64,000 nt of DNA from Ottowia massiliensis (GTDB lineage: Bacteria > Pseudomonadota > Gammaproteobacteria > Burkholderiales > Burkholderiaceae_C): assembly GCF_900240305.1 (NCBI RefSeq), contig NZ_LT964854.1, positions 62,001-126,000 of the forward strand. The letters are read 5' to 3'. Every line of letters begins with the position of its first letter. Position 1 is the first letter of the stretch. A model generated the notes under the pieces. The model was given only the letters and a program-made list of their open reading frames with translations. It had not been told where the DNA came from and ran no database searches. Shown here piece by piece: positions 53,578 through 62,586 of the stretch. The translations under genes were made by a program, and so were the position numbers.

Positions 53578-54966
53578 ATGCAAGCCATCACTCCGGAGCT
53601 GATCAGGCGCTTTGACGTCTCCGGCCCGCGCTATACCTCCTATCCCACGGCAGACCGTTTTGTGGAGGCGTTCGGCATGGATGACTACGTGCGCGCGCTG
53701 GAGCAGCGCCGCCAGGGGCCGGCGGCTGCGGCGCTGGCGCGGCCGCTGTCCATCTACGTGCATCTGCCTTTTTGCGAATCGCTGTGCTACTACTGCGCGT
53801 GCAACAAGATTATCACCAAGCACCACGAGCGCGCCGCGCCGTATCTGGCCCTGCTGCGCCGCGAAGTGGAGCTGCATGTGCAGCACATGGGCCGGGGCGC
53901 GGCCGTCAGCCAGCTGCACCTGGGCGGCGGCACGCCCACTTTTTTGAGCGACGAAGAGCTGGCCTGGCTAATGGACTTGCTGCGCAGCCATTTCACTTTC
54001 CAGGACGGCGGGGAATACTCCATCGAGGTCGATCCGCGCACCGTCACCGCCGAACGGCTGGAGTCGCTGCGCCAGCTGGGCTTCAACCGCCTTTCCTTCG
54101 GCGTGCAGGACTTTGACCCCGACGTGCAAAAAGCCGTGCACCGCGTGCAACCTGCCGAGCAAGTGTTTGCGCTGGTTGCCAGCGCCCGGCGCATCGGCTT
54201 TGATTCGGTGAACGTCGATCTGATTTACGGCCTGCCCAAACAGAACCCGCAGTCTTTTGCCCGCACGCTGGAGCAGGTATGCGAGCTGCGGCCTGATCGC
54301 ATCGCGCTGTATGCCTACGCGCACCTGCCCGAGCGCTTCAAGCCCCAGCGGCGCATCATCATGATTGATCTGCCGCTGCCCGATGCCAAGGTGTCCATGC
54401 TCGCCAGCGCGCTCAAAGCCTTCATGCAGGCCGGCTACGTCTATATCGGCATGGACCACTTCGCGCTGCCGGAAGACGCGCTGGCCATCGCCAAGCGGCA
54501 AGGCCGCCTGCACCGCAACTTTCAGGGCTACAGCACGCAGCCAGACTGCGATCTCGTGGGCCTGGGCGTCTCGGCCATAGGCAAGGTGGGCGCCACCTAC
54601 AGCCAGAACGTGAAAACGCTGGACGAATACCAGTACCTCATCGACCAGGGCCGCCTGCCCGTGGCGCGCGGCCTGGCCCTTTCGCGCGACGACATCCTGC
54701 GCCGCTCCGTCATCATGGCCCTCATGTGCCAGGGCGAAGTGCTGTTTGAATCCATCGAACTGGCCCACCTCATCGACTTCCGCCAGTATTTCGCTGCCGA
54801 AATGGAGCAAATGCGCGAGATGCAGCAGCAGGGGCTGGTGAGCATCAGCGACAGCAGCATCCAGGTCACGCCCCTGGGCTGGTTCTTCGTGCGCGGCGTG
54901 GCGATGGTGTTCGACAAATACCTGCAAGCCGACCGCACGCGCGCGCGCTTTTCCAAAATCATCTGA
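53578..54966 (+). CDS. hemN: Oxygen-independent coproporphyrinogen III oxidase
   Basis: Radical-SAM enzyme that makes protoporphyrinogen IX for haem without oxygen. The cluster motif C66-x3-C70-x2-C73 sits in HLPFCESLCYYCACNK, at nearly the E. coli positions (62, 66, 69). YIGMDHFALPEDAL and the HemN C-terminal domain are present. AAGGA lies ten bases before ATG 53578; an upstream extension is a shadow. Divergent from fnr, which probably activates it. Confidence 0.95.
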   Translation: MQAITPELIRRFDVSGPRYTSYPTADRFVEAFGMDDYVRALEQRRQGPAAAALARPLSIYVHLPFCESLCYYCACNKIITKHHERAAPYLALLRREVELHVQHMGRGAAVSQLHLGGGTPTFLSDEELAWLMDLLRSHFTFQDGGEYSIEVDPRTVTAERLESLRQLGFNRLSFGVQDFDPDVQKAVHRVQPAEQVFALVASARRIGFDSVNVDLIYGLPKQNPQSFARTLEQVCELRPDRIALYAYAHLPERFKPQRRIIMIDLPLPDAKVSMLASALKAFMQAGYVYIGMDHFALPEDALAIAKRQGRLHRNFQGYSTQPDCDLVGLGVSAIGKVGATYSQNVKTLDEYQYLIDQGRLPVARGLALSRDDILRRSVIMALMCQGEVLFESIELAHLIDFRQYFAAEMEQMREMQQQGLVSISDSSIQVTPLGWFFVRGVAMVFDKYLQADRTRARFSKII

Positions 54967-55013
54967 AAGCCTGTTCACAACCTGCCCGCAGGTGAAGAAT
55001 GGACAGGCAGCCA

Positions 55014-55103
55014 TTTTGCTCCTCTATTTATAGCAATATGTCCTAGTACAGACTGCGCAGGACAGCATTTTTTCCCCCTTGGATTTGCTTCTGTTTTTAA
55101 TAC
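55014..55103 (-). repeat. Repeat A copy 14
   Basis: Inverted copy in the convergent gap between hemN and cbiD, with TATAGCAATATGTCCTAGTA and TTGCTTCTGTTTTTAATAC. Confidence 0.75.
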
Positions 55104-55236
55104 ATCCGTATCGGCGGAAGTTGGCTCCCTTACCGCTTCTTGCGGTCGGTCTTGCCCCTGATGCCCGAAACCGGGCTGGAAACTGTTTTCCTGAAGAGAG
55201 GCTTGGGAAGGCTTTGGCGGGCCGCGCTTGCGCTTC

Positions 55237-56472
55237 CTACTCCGTGTCGAAATCCGCGCTGTGGGTATGGCCGATGCCGGTGCGGCCTGCCGTGGCGGGC
55301 AGGGGGCGGTCGTCGGCGGGGGCAGATAGCGCGTCGGCCACCAGGCGGCCTTCAGGGTCGGAGACCAGTACCCGCAATTGGAAGGCGCGGCCATAGCGTG
55401 CGGGGGCGGTGAGGGTGCGGATGGCTTCTTGCGCCAGCGCCATGTGGAAGGCGGCGCCCAGGCCGCGTTCAGTGAGCAGATCAGCGCCGAAGCGGGCGGT
55501 CTTGGCGGCGGCGATGGCCTCGCAATCGGCCGGGCTGGCGCCAATCTGCCGGGCGACGCGGGCAACCAATGCGGTGTCCACGATGTTGCGGTTGGCATGG
55601 GTGATGGTTTCGCCTTGCGCGATCTTGGTGAGCTTGCCCACCATGACGGCCAGCACAACTTGCCGGATGCCCTGGGCCACGCATTCATCCAGCGCGTAGC
55701 GCAGAAAGTCGCCCATCTGGATGAAGCAGGCGGCGGGCAGGCCGGGGCGCTCGGCTTGCAGGATGCGCATGGCGAATGTTTCGGTGCGCCCGCCGGTGGT
55801 GAGAACGGCCAGGCTGTGCCCCAGCGTGGCCGCGACCTGCACGCCCTGCACGACGCTGGCGCGCCAGGCGGAGGTGGAAAAGGGCTTGACGATGCCGGAT
55901 GTGCCCAGGATGCTGATGCCGCCCAGAATGCCCAGCCGCGCGTTGGTGGTCTTGCGCGCCATTTTTTCGCCTTCGGGCACGCTGATGGTCACTTCCAGCC
56001 CATGCTCGGCCAGCAGGGCGGGGGCCGCTTCGCGCAGGTTGTCGGCAATGTTGGCGCGCGGCACGGGGTTGATGGCCGGGCCGCCCACTTCCAGCCCCAG
56101 CCCGGGCATGGTGACGGTGCCCACGCCCGCGCCCGCACGGTAAGTGATGGCGCCGGCCTGGCCGGGAAGCACGCGCACGTCGGCGGTGATGAGGGCGCCG
56201 TCGGTGCAGTCAGGGTCGTCGCCTGCGAACTTGGTGATGGCGGCATGCGCCGTCTGCGCCTTTGCATCGCAGCGCCCGTCGCGCACGGCAAAGCGCACGC
56301 GGCTGCCGTTTGGCAGCAGGCTTTGCACTTCGGCGGGCACCTGGCCGGCGGCCAGCCCCAGCGCGGCGGCGCGCGCGGCGGCGGCGGCGCACGCGCCCGT
56401 GGTAAAGCCGGTGCGCGTGCCGCGCCTGGGCCGTGGGGCATCGGGTGATTCGGCGGCAGGGATTTCGGTCAT
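55237..56472 (-). CDS. cbiD: Cobalt-precorrin-5B C(1)-methyltransferase CbiD
   Basis: Step of the anaerobic (early cobalt) cobalamin pathway that methylates C1 of the corrin ring. The N-terminal RTGFTTGACAAAAARAA is the family start, followed by RFAVRDGRCDA and the glycine-rich ILGGISILGTSGIVKPFS. The length of 411 residues is normal. No other cobalamin genes lie in the window, and no B12 riboswitch is visible upstream. The start ATG 56472 follows no clear ribosome-binding site. Confidence 0.93.
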   Translation of the reverse strand: MTEIPAAESPDAPRPRRGTRTGFTTGACAAAAARAAALGLAAGQVPAEVQSLLPNGSRVRFAVRDGRCDAKAQTAHAAITKFAGDDPDCTDGALITADVRVLPGQAGAITYRAGAGVGTVTMPGLGLEVGGPAINPVPRANIADNLREAAPALLAEHGLEVTISVPEGEKMARKTTNARLGILGGISILGTSGIVKPFSTSAWRASVVQGVQVAATLGHSLAVLTTGGRTETFAMRILQAERPGLPAACFIQMGDFLRYALDECVAQGIRQVVLAVMVGKLTKIAQGETITHANRNIVDTALVARVARQIGASPADCEAIAAAKTARFGADLLTERGLGAAFHMALAQEAIRTLTAPARYGRAFQLRVLVSDPEGRLVADALSAPADDRPLPATAGRTGIGHTHSADFDTE

Positions 56473-56738
56473 ATGCGCCAAGGATAAGCGCGGGCACGCA
56501 TTCGGCGATTGGCGCGCACAAAGGTTTTCCGCACGGAAAGGCGGGTGAAAAACTGACGCGAAAGACAGACGCTTTTCACGCGCTGAATGCGATGAAGATG
56601 GCGAGCGAATTTCTCCAGCGAGCGGTAGCGGCGCTTTCTGCGGCGTTTGCCCGCAGTGCCGCCTGACCGGGCAGCAAGGCCGGGCGGCGCACCCTACACT
56701 CGCCGCTTTTCTTTTCGCGCTGCAAGTTTTCCCACGCC

Positions 56739-58064
56739 GTGTTTGCCGATCTCACGCCCGCCCTGGCGGCGACTTATGTGTTTGCCGCTGCCGTGCTGCT
56801 GCACTTGGCCCTGCGCTTTTGGCTGGCGCTGCGGCAGATGCGGGCGGTGGCGCTGCGGCGCGGCGCGGTGCCGCCGCGCTTTGCGCAGAAGATCACGCTG
56901 GCGGCGCACCAGCGGGCGGCGGATTACACGGCGGCCAAGCTGCGTTTTGGCGTGCTGGAAGGCGGCGCAGCCGCACTCATTTTGCTGGGCTGGACGCTGC
57001 TGGGCGGGCTGGACGCGCTCAACGCCCTGCTGCTTCAGTGGCTGGGGCCGCGCCCGCTTTTGCAGCCGCTGGCGCTGCTGGCGGCGTTCATGGCGATCAA
57101 TGCCCTGCTGGACGTGCCGTTTGACGCTTGGCAGACCTTCGTGATTGAGCAGCGCTTTGGCTTCAACAAAAGCACGCTGCGCCTGTGGCTGGCCGATCAC
57201 GTGAAATCGGCCCTGGTGGGCGCGGCGCTGGGCCTGCCGCTGGCGGCGCTGGCGCTGTGGCTGATGGCGCAGGCCGGGCCGCTGTGGTGGCTGTGGCTGT
57301 GGGCGCTGTGGCTGGCCTTCAGCCTGCTGATGATGGTGATTTACCCCACGCTGATTGCGCCGCTGTTCAACCGCTTCGAGCCGCTGGCCGATGAGGAGCT
57401 GAAGGCGCGCATCACCGGCCTGATGCAGCGCTGCGGCTTTGCCGCCAGCGGCCTGTTCGTGATGGACGGCAGCCGCCGCAGCGCGCACGGCAACGCCTAC
57501 TTCACGGGCTTTGGCGCGGCGCGGCGCGTGGTGTTTTTTGACACGCTGCTGAGCCAGCTCACGCCGGATGAAGTGGAGGCCGTGCTGGCCCACGAGCTGG
57601 GCCACTGCAAGCGCCGCCACATCGCCAAGCGCATGGTCTGCGTGGCGGCGCTGAGCCTGGCGGCGCTGGCGCTGCTGGGCTGGCTGATGCAGCAGGGCTG
57701 GTTTTACGCGGGCCTGGGCGTCACGCCCAACCTGCCGCCTGCGCTGGGCGGCAGCGTGCCCAATCACGCGCTGGCGCTGCTGCTGTTCATGCTGGCCGCG
57801 CCGGTCTTCGGCCTGTTTGCCGCGCCGCTCATGGCGGCCCTCTCGCGCAGGCACGAGTTCGAGGCCGATGCCTTCGCCGCCGCCCACAGCAGCGCCGCCT
57901 GCCTCGTCAGCGCACTGGTCAAGCTGTATGAAGACAATGCCAGCACGCTCACGCCAGACGCGCTGTACGTTCGCTTTTACTATTCGCACCCGCCCGCCAG
58001 CGAGCGCATCGGCCATCTGGAGCGCCTGATGGAGCGGGCGGCGCAGGCGGCAGCATCCGCCTGA
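56739..58064 (+). CDS. M48 family zinc metallopeptidase (Ste24-like)
   Basis: Membrane-embedded protease of the Ste24/HtpX clan with an N-terminal peptidase_M48_N domain. It has about seven helices. The zinc motif is HELGH, with a third ligand Glu in RRHEFEADAFA. The start is GTG 56739; no ATG precedes the first helix. Likely role: quality control of membrane proteins or processing of an outer-membrane protein. Length 441 residues is slightly above the usual ~420. Confidence 0.9.
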   Translation: MFADLTPALAATYVFAAAVLLHLALRFWLALRQMRAVALRRGAVPPRFAQKITLAAHQRAADYTAAKLRFGVLEGGAAALILLGWTLLGGLDALNALLLQWLGPRPLLQPLALLAAFMAINALLDVPFDAWQTFVIEQRFGFNKSTLRLWLADHVKSALVGAALGLPLAALALWLMAQAGPLWWLWLWALWLAFSLLMMVIYPTLIAPLFNRFEPLADEELKARITGLMQRCGFAASGLFVMDGSRRSAHGNAYFTGFGAARRVVFFDTLLSQLTPDEVEAVLAHELGHCKRRHIAKRMVCVAALSLAALALLGWLMQQGWFYAGLGVTPNLPPALGGSVPNHALALLLFMLAAPVFGLFAAPLMAALSRRHEFEADAFAAAHSSAACLVSALVKLYEDNASTLTPDALYVRFYYSHPPASERIGHLERLMERAAQAAASA

Positions 58065-58123
58065 TTTCCCAAATGGCGGTTTTCCGCTTTTTTCTGTTCA
58101 TTCATGTCCAAGGAGTTCAACCC

Positions 58124-58504
58124 ATGAAACCATGCAAATTCATTCTTGCGGCCATTTGCGCCCTGACGGCGGCCGCATCCGCCCATGCTGAATCCGGCTC
58201 CGTGCCTTACGTTTGCCAGGGCGGCAAGAAAATCAGCGTTTCCTACGTGTTCAATGATGAAACGGGCTTTCCCGTCAAGGCCGAATTCGCCGTGAAAGGC
58301 CAGCGGCAAACGCTGGCCTATGACGACGCCAAGTCTGACCACGTGGATTCATTTTTTGTCTCCGCCAAAGGCTGGCGCCTGACGGCGCCCGCCCTGACCA
58401 TCAAGGAATACAAAAAGACGGACGGCATCATGATTACCTCGCCGCAAGACGAAATCCTGTTCAAGGAATGCGCCCCCGCGCAAAAGAAAAAGGGCCGCAA
58501 GTAA
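58124..58504 (+). CDS. Adhesin complex protein / lysozyme-inhibitor-like secreted protein
   Basis: A 126-residue protein with a Sec signal (FILAAICALTAAASAHA). The mature part resembles Neisseria ACP: YVCQGGKKISVSYVFN at the start and ITSPQDEILFKECAP at the end, with the two cysteines in matching places. In Neisseria that protein is an adhesin that inhibits C-type lysozyme. Ends in a Lys-rich tail. AAGGAG precedes ATG 58124. Lies between an M48 protease and rsgA. Confidence 0.75.
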   Translation: MKPCKFILAAICALTAAASAHAESGSVPYVCQGGKKISVSYVFNDETGFPVKAEFAVKGQRQTLAYDDAKSDHVDSFFVSAKGWRLTAPALTIKEYKKTDGIMITSPQDEILFKECAPAQKKKGRK

Positions 58505-58533
58505 TAAAACCCGCTGCGAAAAAACGCTCTGAC

Positions 58534-58556
58534 GCCCGCCTGCCCGGCGGGCATTT
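58534..58556 (+). terminator. Intrinsic terminator after the ACP-like gene
   Basis: GCCCGCC / GGCGGGC with a 5-base loop, followed by ATTTTG. It ends just before rsgA, so rsgA likely needs its own promoter. Confidence 0.6.
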
Positions 58557-58562
58557 TGTTTC

Positions 58563-59564
58563 ATGAAGCCTCGCAAGAGTCCGCCTGCCGGCTCCGCCGC
58601 CTTGCAAAGCGGCCTCGTCATCGCCAGCCACGGCCGCCACTGCGTTGTGGAAACGGCGGACGGCCAGCGCGTCATCTGCCACCCGCGCGGCAAGAAAAGC
58701 CAGGCCGTGGCGGGCGACCGCGTGCTGTGGCAAGCCTCGCAAGACGAAGGCTGCATCGAGCGCATCGAACCGCGCCGCAACCTGCTGTACCGGCAGGACG
58801 AGATGCGCACCAAGTCCTTCGCTGCCAATATTGACCAGGCCCTCATCCTGCTGGCCGCCGAGCCGGCTTTTTCCGAGCACCAGCTCGCCCGCGCCCTCAT
58901 CGCTTGCCAGGCCGCAGGCATCACCCCTCTCATCGCGCTCAACAAGGCTGATTTGGCCGCCGCCTTCTCCCACGCCTGGCGGCGCCTGGCTCCCTACCGC
59001 CGCATGGGTTGCACCGTGCTGCCGCTGGCGGCCGCGCCAGCCGCCGCGCCCGGCGCAGCCGCCATGCACGCCCTCACGCCGCAAGCCTTGGCCGCCGCCC
59101 ATCTGGCAGGCCGCGTCACCCTCGTGCTAGGCCCTTCCGGCGCGGGCAAAAGCACGCTCATCAACGCCCTCATTCCCCATGCCCGCGCCGCCACGGGCGA
59201 AATTTCGCAGGCGCTGGGCAGCGGCCGCCACACCACCACCGCCACCACCTGGTACTGGCTGGACGCCGCCCGCACCAGCGCGCTTATCGACTCCCCGGGC
59301 TTTCAGGAATTCGGCCTGCGCCACATCACCCCCGCGCAGCTGGCCGGCCTCATGCCCGACTTCGCCCCTCACCTGGGCGCATGCCGCTTCTACAACTGCA
59401 CTCACCTGCATGAACCTGGCTGCGGCGTGCGCGCCGCCGTGCATGACGAGGGCGCGGATGACGGCAGCGCAAGCCAGGCCATCAGCCCCAGCCGCTACCG
59501 CATCTATGCCGATCTGTCCGCCGAGCTGGACCAGCAAGCCTGGCAGGCGCGCGGCAAGGCGTGA
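58563..59564 (+). CDS. rsgA: Ribosome small subunit-dependent GTPase A
   Basis: 30S maturation factor. It is a circularly permuted GTPase: the G4 motif NKAD comes before G1 GPSGAGKST, then the switch region HTTTATTW and G3 DSPGF. An N-terminal OB fold covers residues 15-70, and a zinc finger C-x5-C-x3-H-x4-C (CRFYNCTHLHEPGC) lies near the end. Length 333 residues is normal. The start ATG lies just after a hairpin terminator. Confidence 0.95.
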   Translation: MKPRKSPPAGSAALQSGLVIASHGRHCVVETADGQRVICHPRGKKSQAVAGDRVLWQASQDEGCIERIEPRRNLLYRQDEMRTKSFAANIDQALILLAAEPAFSEHQLARALIACQAAGITPLIALNKADLAAAFSHAWRRLAPYRRMGCTVLPLAAAPAAAPGAAAMHALTPQALAAAHLAGRVTLVLGPSGAGKSTLINALIPHARAATGEISQALGSGRHTTTATTWYWLDAARTSALIDSPGFQEFGLRHITPAQLAGLMPDFAPHLGACRFYNCTHLHEPGCGVRAAVHDEGADDGSASQAISPSRYRIYADLSAELDQQAWQARGKA

Positions 59565-59798
59565 AGCGCTGGCAGGCTGCCCGCCAAGCCCTTCAGGCGC
59601 GCGCCCGATGGAACCAGCGATGGAACCAGCAACAGAAGCGAATTCGAGGAGGCGAAAACCACGCTCCCGCGCGGTTTCTGGGCAAGGGTGGCGGGCGGAT
59701 TGGGCCGCTGTGCGTTTGCCCCGCCGTGTTTTCCTGGCGGCGTTTGCAAAGCGGTCTGCTGGAAAAGCCGCGCCTGCGCCGCATGGCTTCTCGCCTGG
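59565..59798. other. Gap after rsgA with a partial repeat A
   Basis: About 59617-59665 reads CAGAAGCGAATTCGAGGAGG, a left-half fragment of repeat A. No gene is visible in this stretch. The DUF1631 gene ends at 59952. Confidence 0.4.
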
Positions 59799-59888
59799 AT
59801 TCAGAAAGAGGAGCGAATTCAAGGGGGGAAAAATCCCATTCTGCGCTGTATCCACTAGGACATCATGCTATGAAACGAGGAGCGAAAC
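59799..59888 (+). repeat. Repeat A copy 15
   Basis: Full-length copy in the convergent gap between rsgA and the DUF1631 gene, with GAGGAGCGAATTCAAGGGGG and TATCCACTAGGACATCATGC. Confidence 0.85.
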
Positions 59889-59951
59889 CAGGCCTTATTG
59901 AACCGGGGCGGGCTTGAAAAGCGCCTTGCCGCCGCGCGTCTGCGGCGTTTT

Positions 59952-62480
59952 TCAGGCTGCGGCGGCGGTGCGGCGGCGCTTTTTGCGGTCTTTCATTTCG
60001 CTGAGCGCCTTGTTGACCACTTCGCCGGAATCGACCAGGCGCAGATGGCCGTTGCGCAGCAGTTTCTCGCAGCTGCGGCGCGTCATGGTGTGGGGCTGGC
60101 CGCCGTGGCTGACGAACATGAACAGCGAGCCGTTGCCGCTGGTCCAGGTGAGCTTGGCGCGCAGCCACTCGCCGTGCGAGAACAGATCGACCCAGGTGTC
60201 TTCGCGCAGGCGGGCCAGGTCGGCGCGGTGGCGGGCTTGCTGCTCGTCGTCATCAGCACCCGGCGCGGCGGCGTTCGCCGTGGCGGCGGCGCCCGCCTGG
60301 TCGCGCGCGGGACTGGGCACGCTGGCCTTGCCGGGCGTGGCGGCTGCGGCCGGTTCCAGTTCAGGGCTGCTGCTGGGCATGAAGCCGGCTGCCGCCAGCT
60401 CGCGCTGGGCCAGCCAGGGCTGCTCGGAGGTGTCGGCCTTGAGTTCGGCAAATGAGGAGCCGCCCTGGCCGGCTTCGGCCGCGTCGGGCAGGTCATCGTT
60501 CAGGTCCATCATGCTGGATGTGGGCGCGCCGGAGGCTTCGGCGTCCAGCGCCGAGCGCACGCGCCGCAGGCGCAGCACGGGTTTGTGGTAGCGCATGAGG
60601 GCGTCGAAAAAGCGGTTGGAGTCTTTGGGGTCGTGGCCCAGCATTTCCAGTCCGCGCCGCAGGGTTTGCACGATGTGCGGCACGATTTCAAACAGATGCG
60701 CGGGCTGGCGCATGGCCGCTTCGTGGTTCACGCTCCACAGCAAGTCGGTGACGACGGCCAGATAGCCGCCGGGATCGAGCTGGCCGCGCGTGTCGGTGAG
60801 CTGCGCGTGGGCGATGACCAGCGCCCATGTGTTGTAGAGAAAGTCGAGCACGATTTTGGGCGCGCCCTCTACGTCTGAACGCAGGCTGAAGCCCCAGGCT
60901 ACTTTGTCGGCCAGCGCCTGGCGGTCATGCGCGAAGTGAATGGATTGCAGGCCGTTTTTGTGGCTGGCGCTGTCGCTCTGGTCTTCTTCTTCCCAGCGGC
61001 TTTCCAGGTCTTGCAGGTGGTTGTCGAAGTCGTGCGCGGTGGCGTCTTTTTGCGCGTCCAGCTCGCGCACCACGCGGCGCACGGGTTCGATGAACTGGGC
61101 AAATTCCTTTGAGAATTCGTCGTTGTATTTGAAGCTGCGCTGGGCGATGCTTTCCACCAGGCGGCGCGCCGGATGGGTTTCGTCGCCCATGAAGCGCGGA
61201 TCGCTCATGGCCAAGCGCAGCAGGGCAGGCTCCAGCGCCACGAAGGCTTCGCGCACGGGGGGCAGCACGCGCACATCGCCCGCCACCTGGTCGATGAGGG
61301 CGCGCACGGCGTCCAGCCCGATGACCTGGCTGACTTTCTTGGCCTGCGATTTGAGCTGCACCAGCGTTTGCGTGCGCGCCTGCGGCGAGGCGACTTCGCC
61401 CCACACTTTTTGCGGGAGCACGGCCTGCACGTCCAGCTCTTGCGGGGGGCGCTCCATCACGGGCAGGGCGCGTCGCTCTTGCTGGGCGGCGTACAGCTCG
61501 CGGTCGCTGGGCATGGGGGTGGAGGCGGCCACAGCGGCGCAGGTCTGCATTTCGCGCCGCACGGCTTCGTAGTAGCTGGGAGGCAGGGGCGCGTCGTGAT
61601 GAGCCACCCATTGGGGCTGGTAGAGGAAGTCGTGCACCATGCTGTAGGGCACGGCGGGTTCGGCGCTGGCCAGATCGGCCATGGCGGGCATCTGGAAAGC
61701 CTGGGCCTGCCCTTGCATGGGAGCGCCTGCGGCGAGGTTGGCCATGCCCTGGCCCAGCGGGCCGGTCATGGCCTGCAAGGGCATGATGTTGCTGGCCGTT
61801 TGCATGGCGCCTGGGGTCAGGCGCAGGCGGTAGCGCGCTTCCTGGATGCCTTTTTCTTCCAGCAGCCTGATGATGACTTCGTAGAGGCGGTTGAGTTCGT
61901 CGGCGAACGGACGGGTGAGGTGGCGCAGCATCAGGTTGCGCGCTTCGGGCGGCTCGCCCAGCTCCTCAATTACTTCCATGAGCGCGCCGCACAGCACTTC
62001 GGGCCGCATGGGGTTGAGGTCGGCGCGCACCACGGGCAGGCCCAGGGCGGAACTCATCAGCGTGTCCAGCCGGGTGAGCCGCTCTTCCACCACGGGCAGC
62101 ACGGTTTGCTGGAGACGGGAGGTTTCCACGAACTGCGAAACCTCTGCTTCGGCCATGAGTGTGACCGATTCGAGTGAAGCCAGGTTGGAGGGGCGGGGAG
62201 TGGGGTTGAGATCCGTGTCCTTGATGGCTTCCAGCGCGTGATTGATGGCTGTTTCAATGCACGATGGAAAGCGCGTGCGCATCTTGGCGCGATGGCGGGC
62301 CAGCGCCACCATGGCGTCGGCCAGCTGCTGGCGTTGCAAGGGAATCGTGGATTTGTTTTCTGCTTCTTCCAGCGTCACACGCGCAGCTTCGGCGCAGCGG
62401 TCGATCATGGACGACGCCAGGAACACAGCCTCGTGCGTGCTGCGCCTGAGCAATGTGCTGTGCTGGTTGGGCAGTTGCAT
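59952..62480 (-). CDS. DUF1631 family protein
   Basis: An 842-residue soluble protein matching the DUF1631 family of Betaproteobacteria, whose function is unknown. It is largely helical. The N-terminal half includes RADLNPMRPEVLCGALMEV. The C-terminal half includes VAWGFSLRSD, TDLLWSVNHEA and LRLRRVRSAL. An Ala/Pro/Glu-rich linker (residues ~670-780) precedes a terminal basic segment DRKKRRRTAAAA. ATG 62480 is the start. Divergent from the FAD monooxygenase. Confidence 0.88.
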   Translation of the reverse strand: MQLPNQHSTLLRRSTHEAVFLASSMIDRCAEAARVTLEEAENKSTIPLQRQQLADAMVALARHRAKMRTRFPSCIETAINHALEAIKDTDLNPTPRPSNLASLESVTLMAEAEVSQFVETSRLQQTVLPVVEERLTRLDTLMSSALGLPVVRADLNPMRPEVLCGALMEVIEELGEPPEARNLMLRHLTRPFADELNRLYEVIIRLLEEKGIQEARYRLRLTPGAMQTASNIMPLQAMTGPLGQGMANLAAGAPMQGQAQAFQMPAMADLASAEPAVPYSMVHDFLYQPQWVAHHDAPLPPSYYEAVRREMQTCAAVAASTPMPSDRELYAAQQERRALPVMERPPQELDVQAVLPQKVWGEVASPQARTQTLVQLKSQAKKVSQVIGLDAVRALIDQVAGDVRVLPPVREAFVALEPALLRLAMSDPRFMGDETHPARRLVESIAQRSFKYNDEFSKEFAQFIEPVRRVVRELDAQKDATAHDFDNHLQDLESRWEEEDQSDSASHKNGLQSIHFAHDRQALADKVAWGFSLRSDVEGAPKIVLDFLYNTWALVIAHAQLTDTRGQLDPGGYLAVVTDLLWSVNHEAAMRQPAHLFEIVPHIVQTLRRGLEMLGHDPKDSNRFFDALMRYHKPVLRLRRVRSALDAEASGAPTSSMMDLNDDLPDAAEAGQGGSSFAELKADTSEQPWLAQRELAAAGFMPSSSPELEPAAAATPGKASVPSPARDQAGAAATANAAAPGADDDEQQARHRADLARLREDTWVDLFSHGEWLRAKLTWTSGNGSLFMFVSHGGQPHTMTRRSCEKLLRNGHLRLVDSGEVVNKALSEMKDRKKRRRTAAAA

Positions 62481-62586
62481 TGTTGCCGGATGAAAGTATG
62501 AATACGGATAGCTTATGGCAAGTCAGCTGCGTCCAACCCCGCCAGAGAGGGGTTTTATGCGGAAAGAAGTCACAATCTGGCGAGTG

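Noticed and set aside
56473..56738. Cobalamin riboswitch upstream of cbiD
   Set aside because: No B12-box-like sequence or fitting stem set was seen in the gap.
1066..59888. Repeat A as a CRISPR array
   Set aside because: Copies are dispersed by kilobases and occur in both orientations, with no spacer-repeat periodicity and no cas genes.
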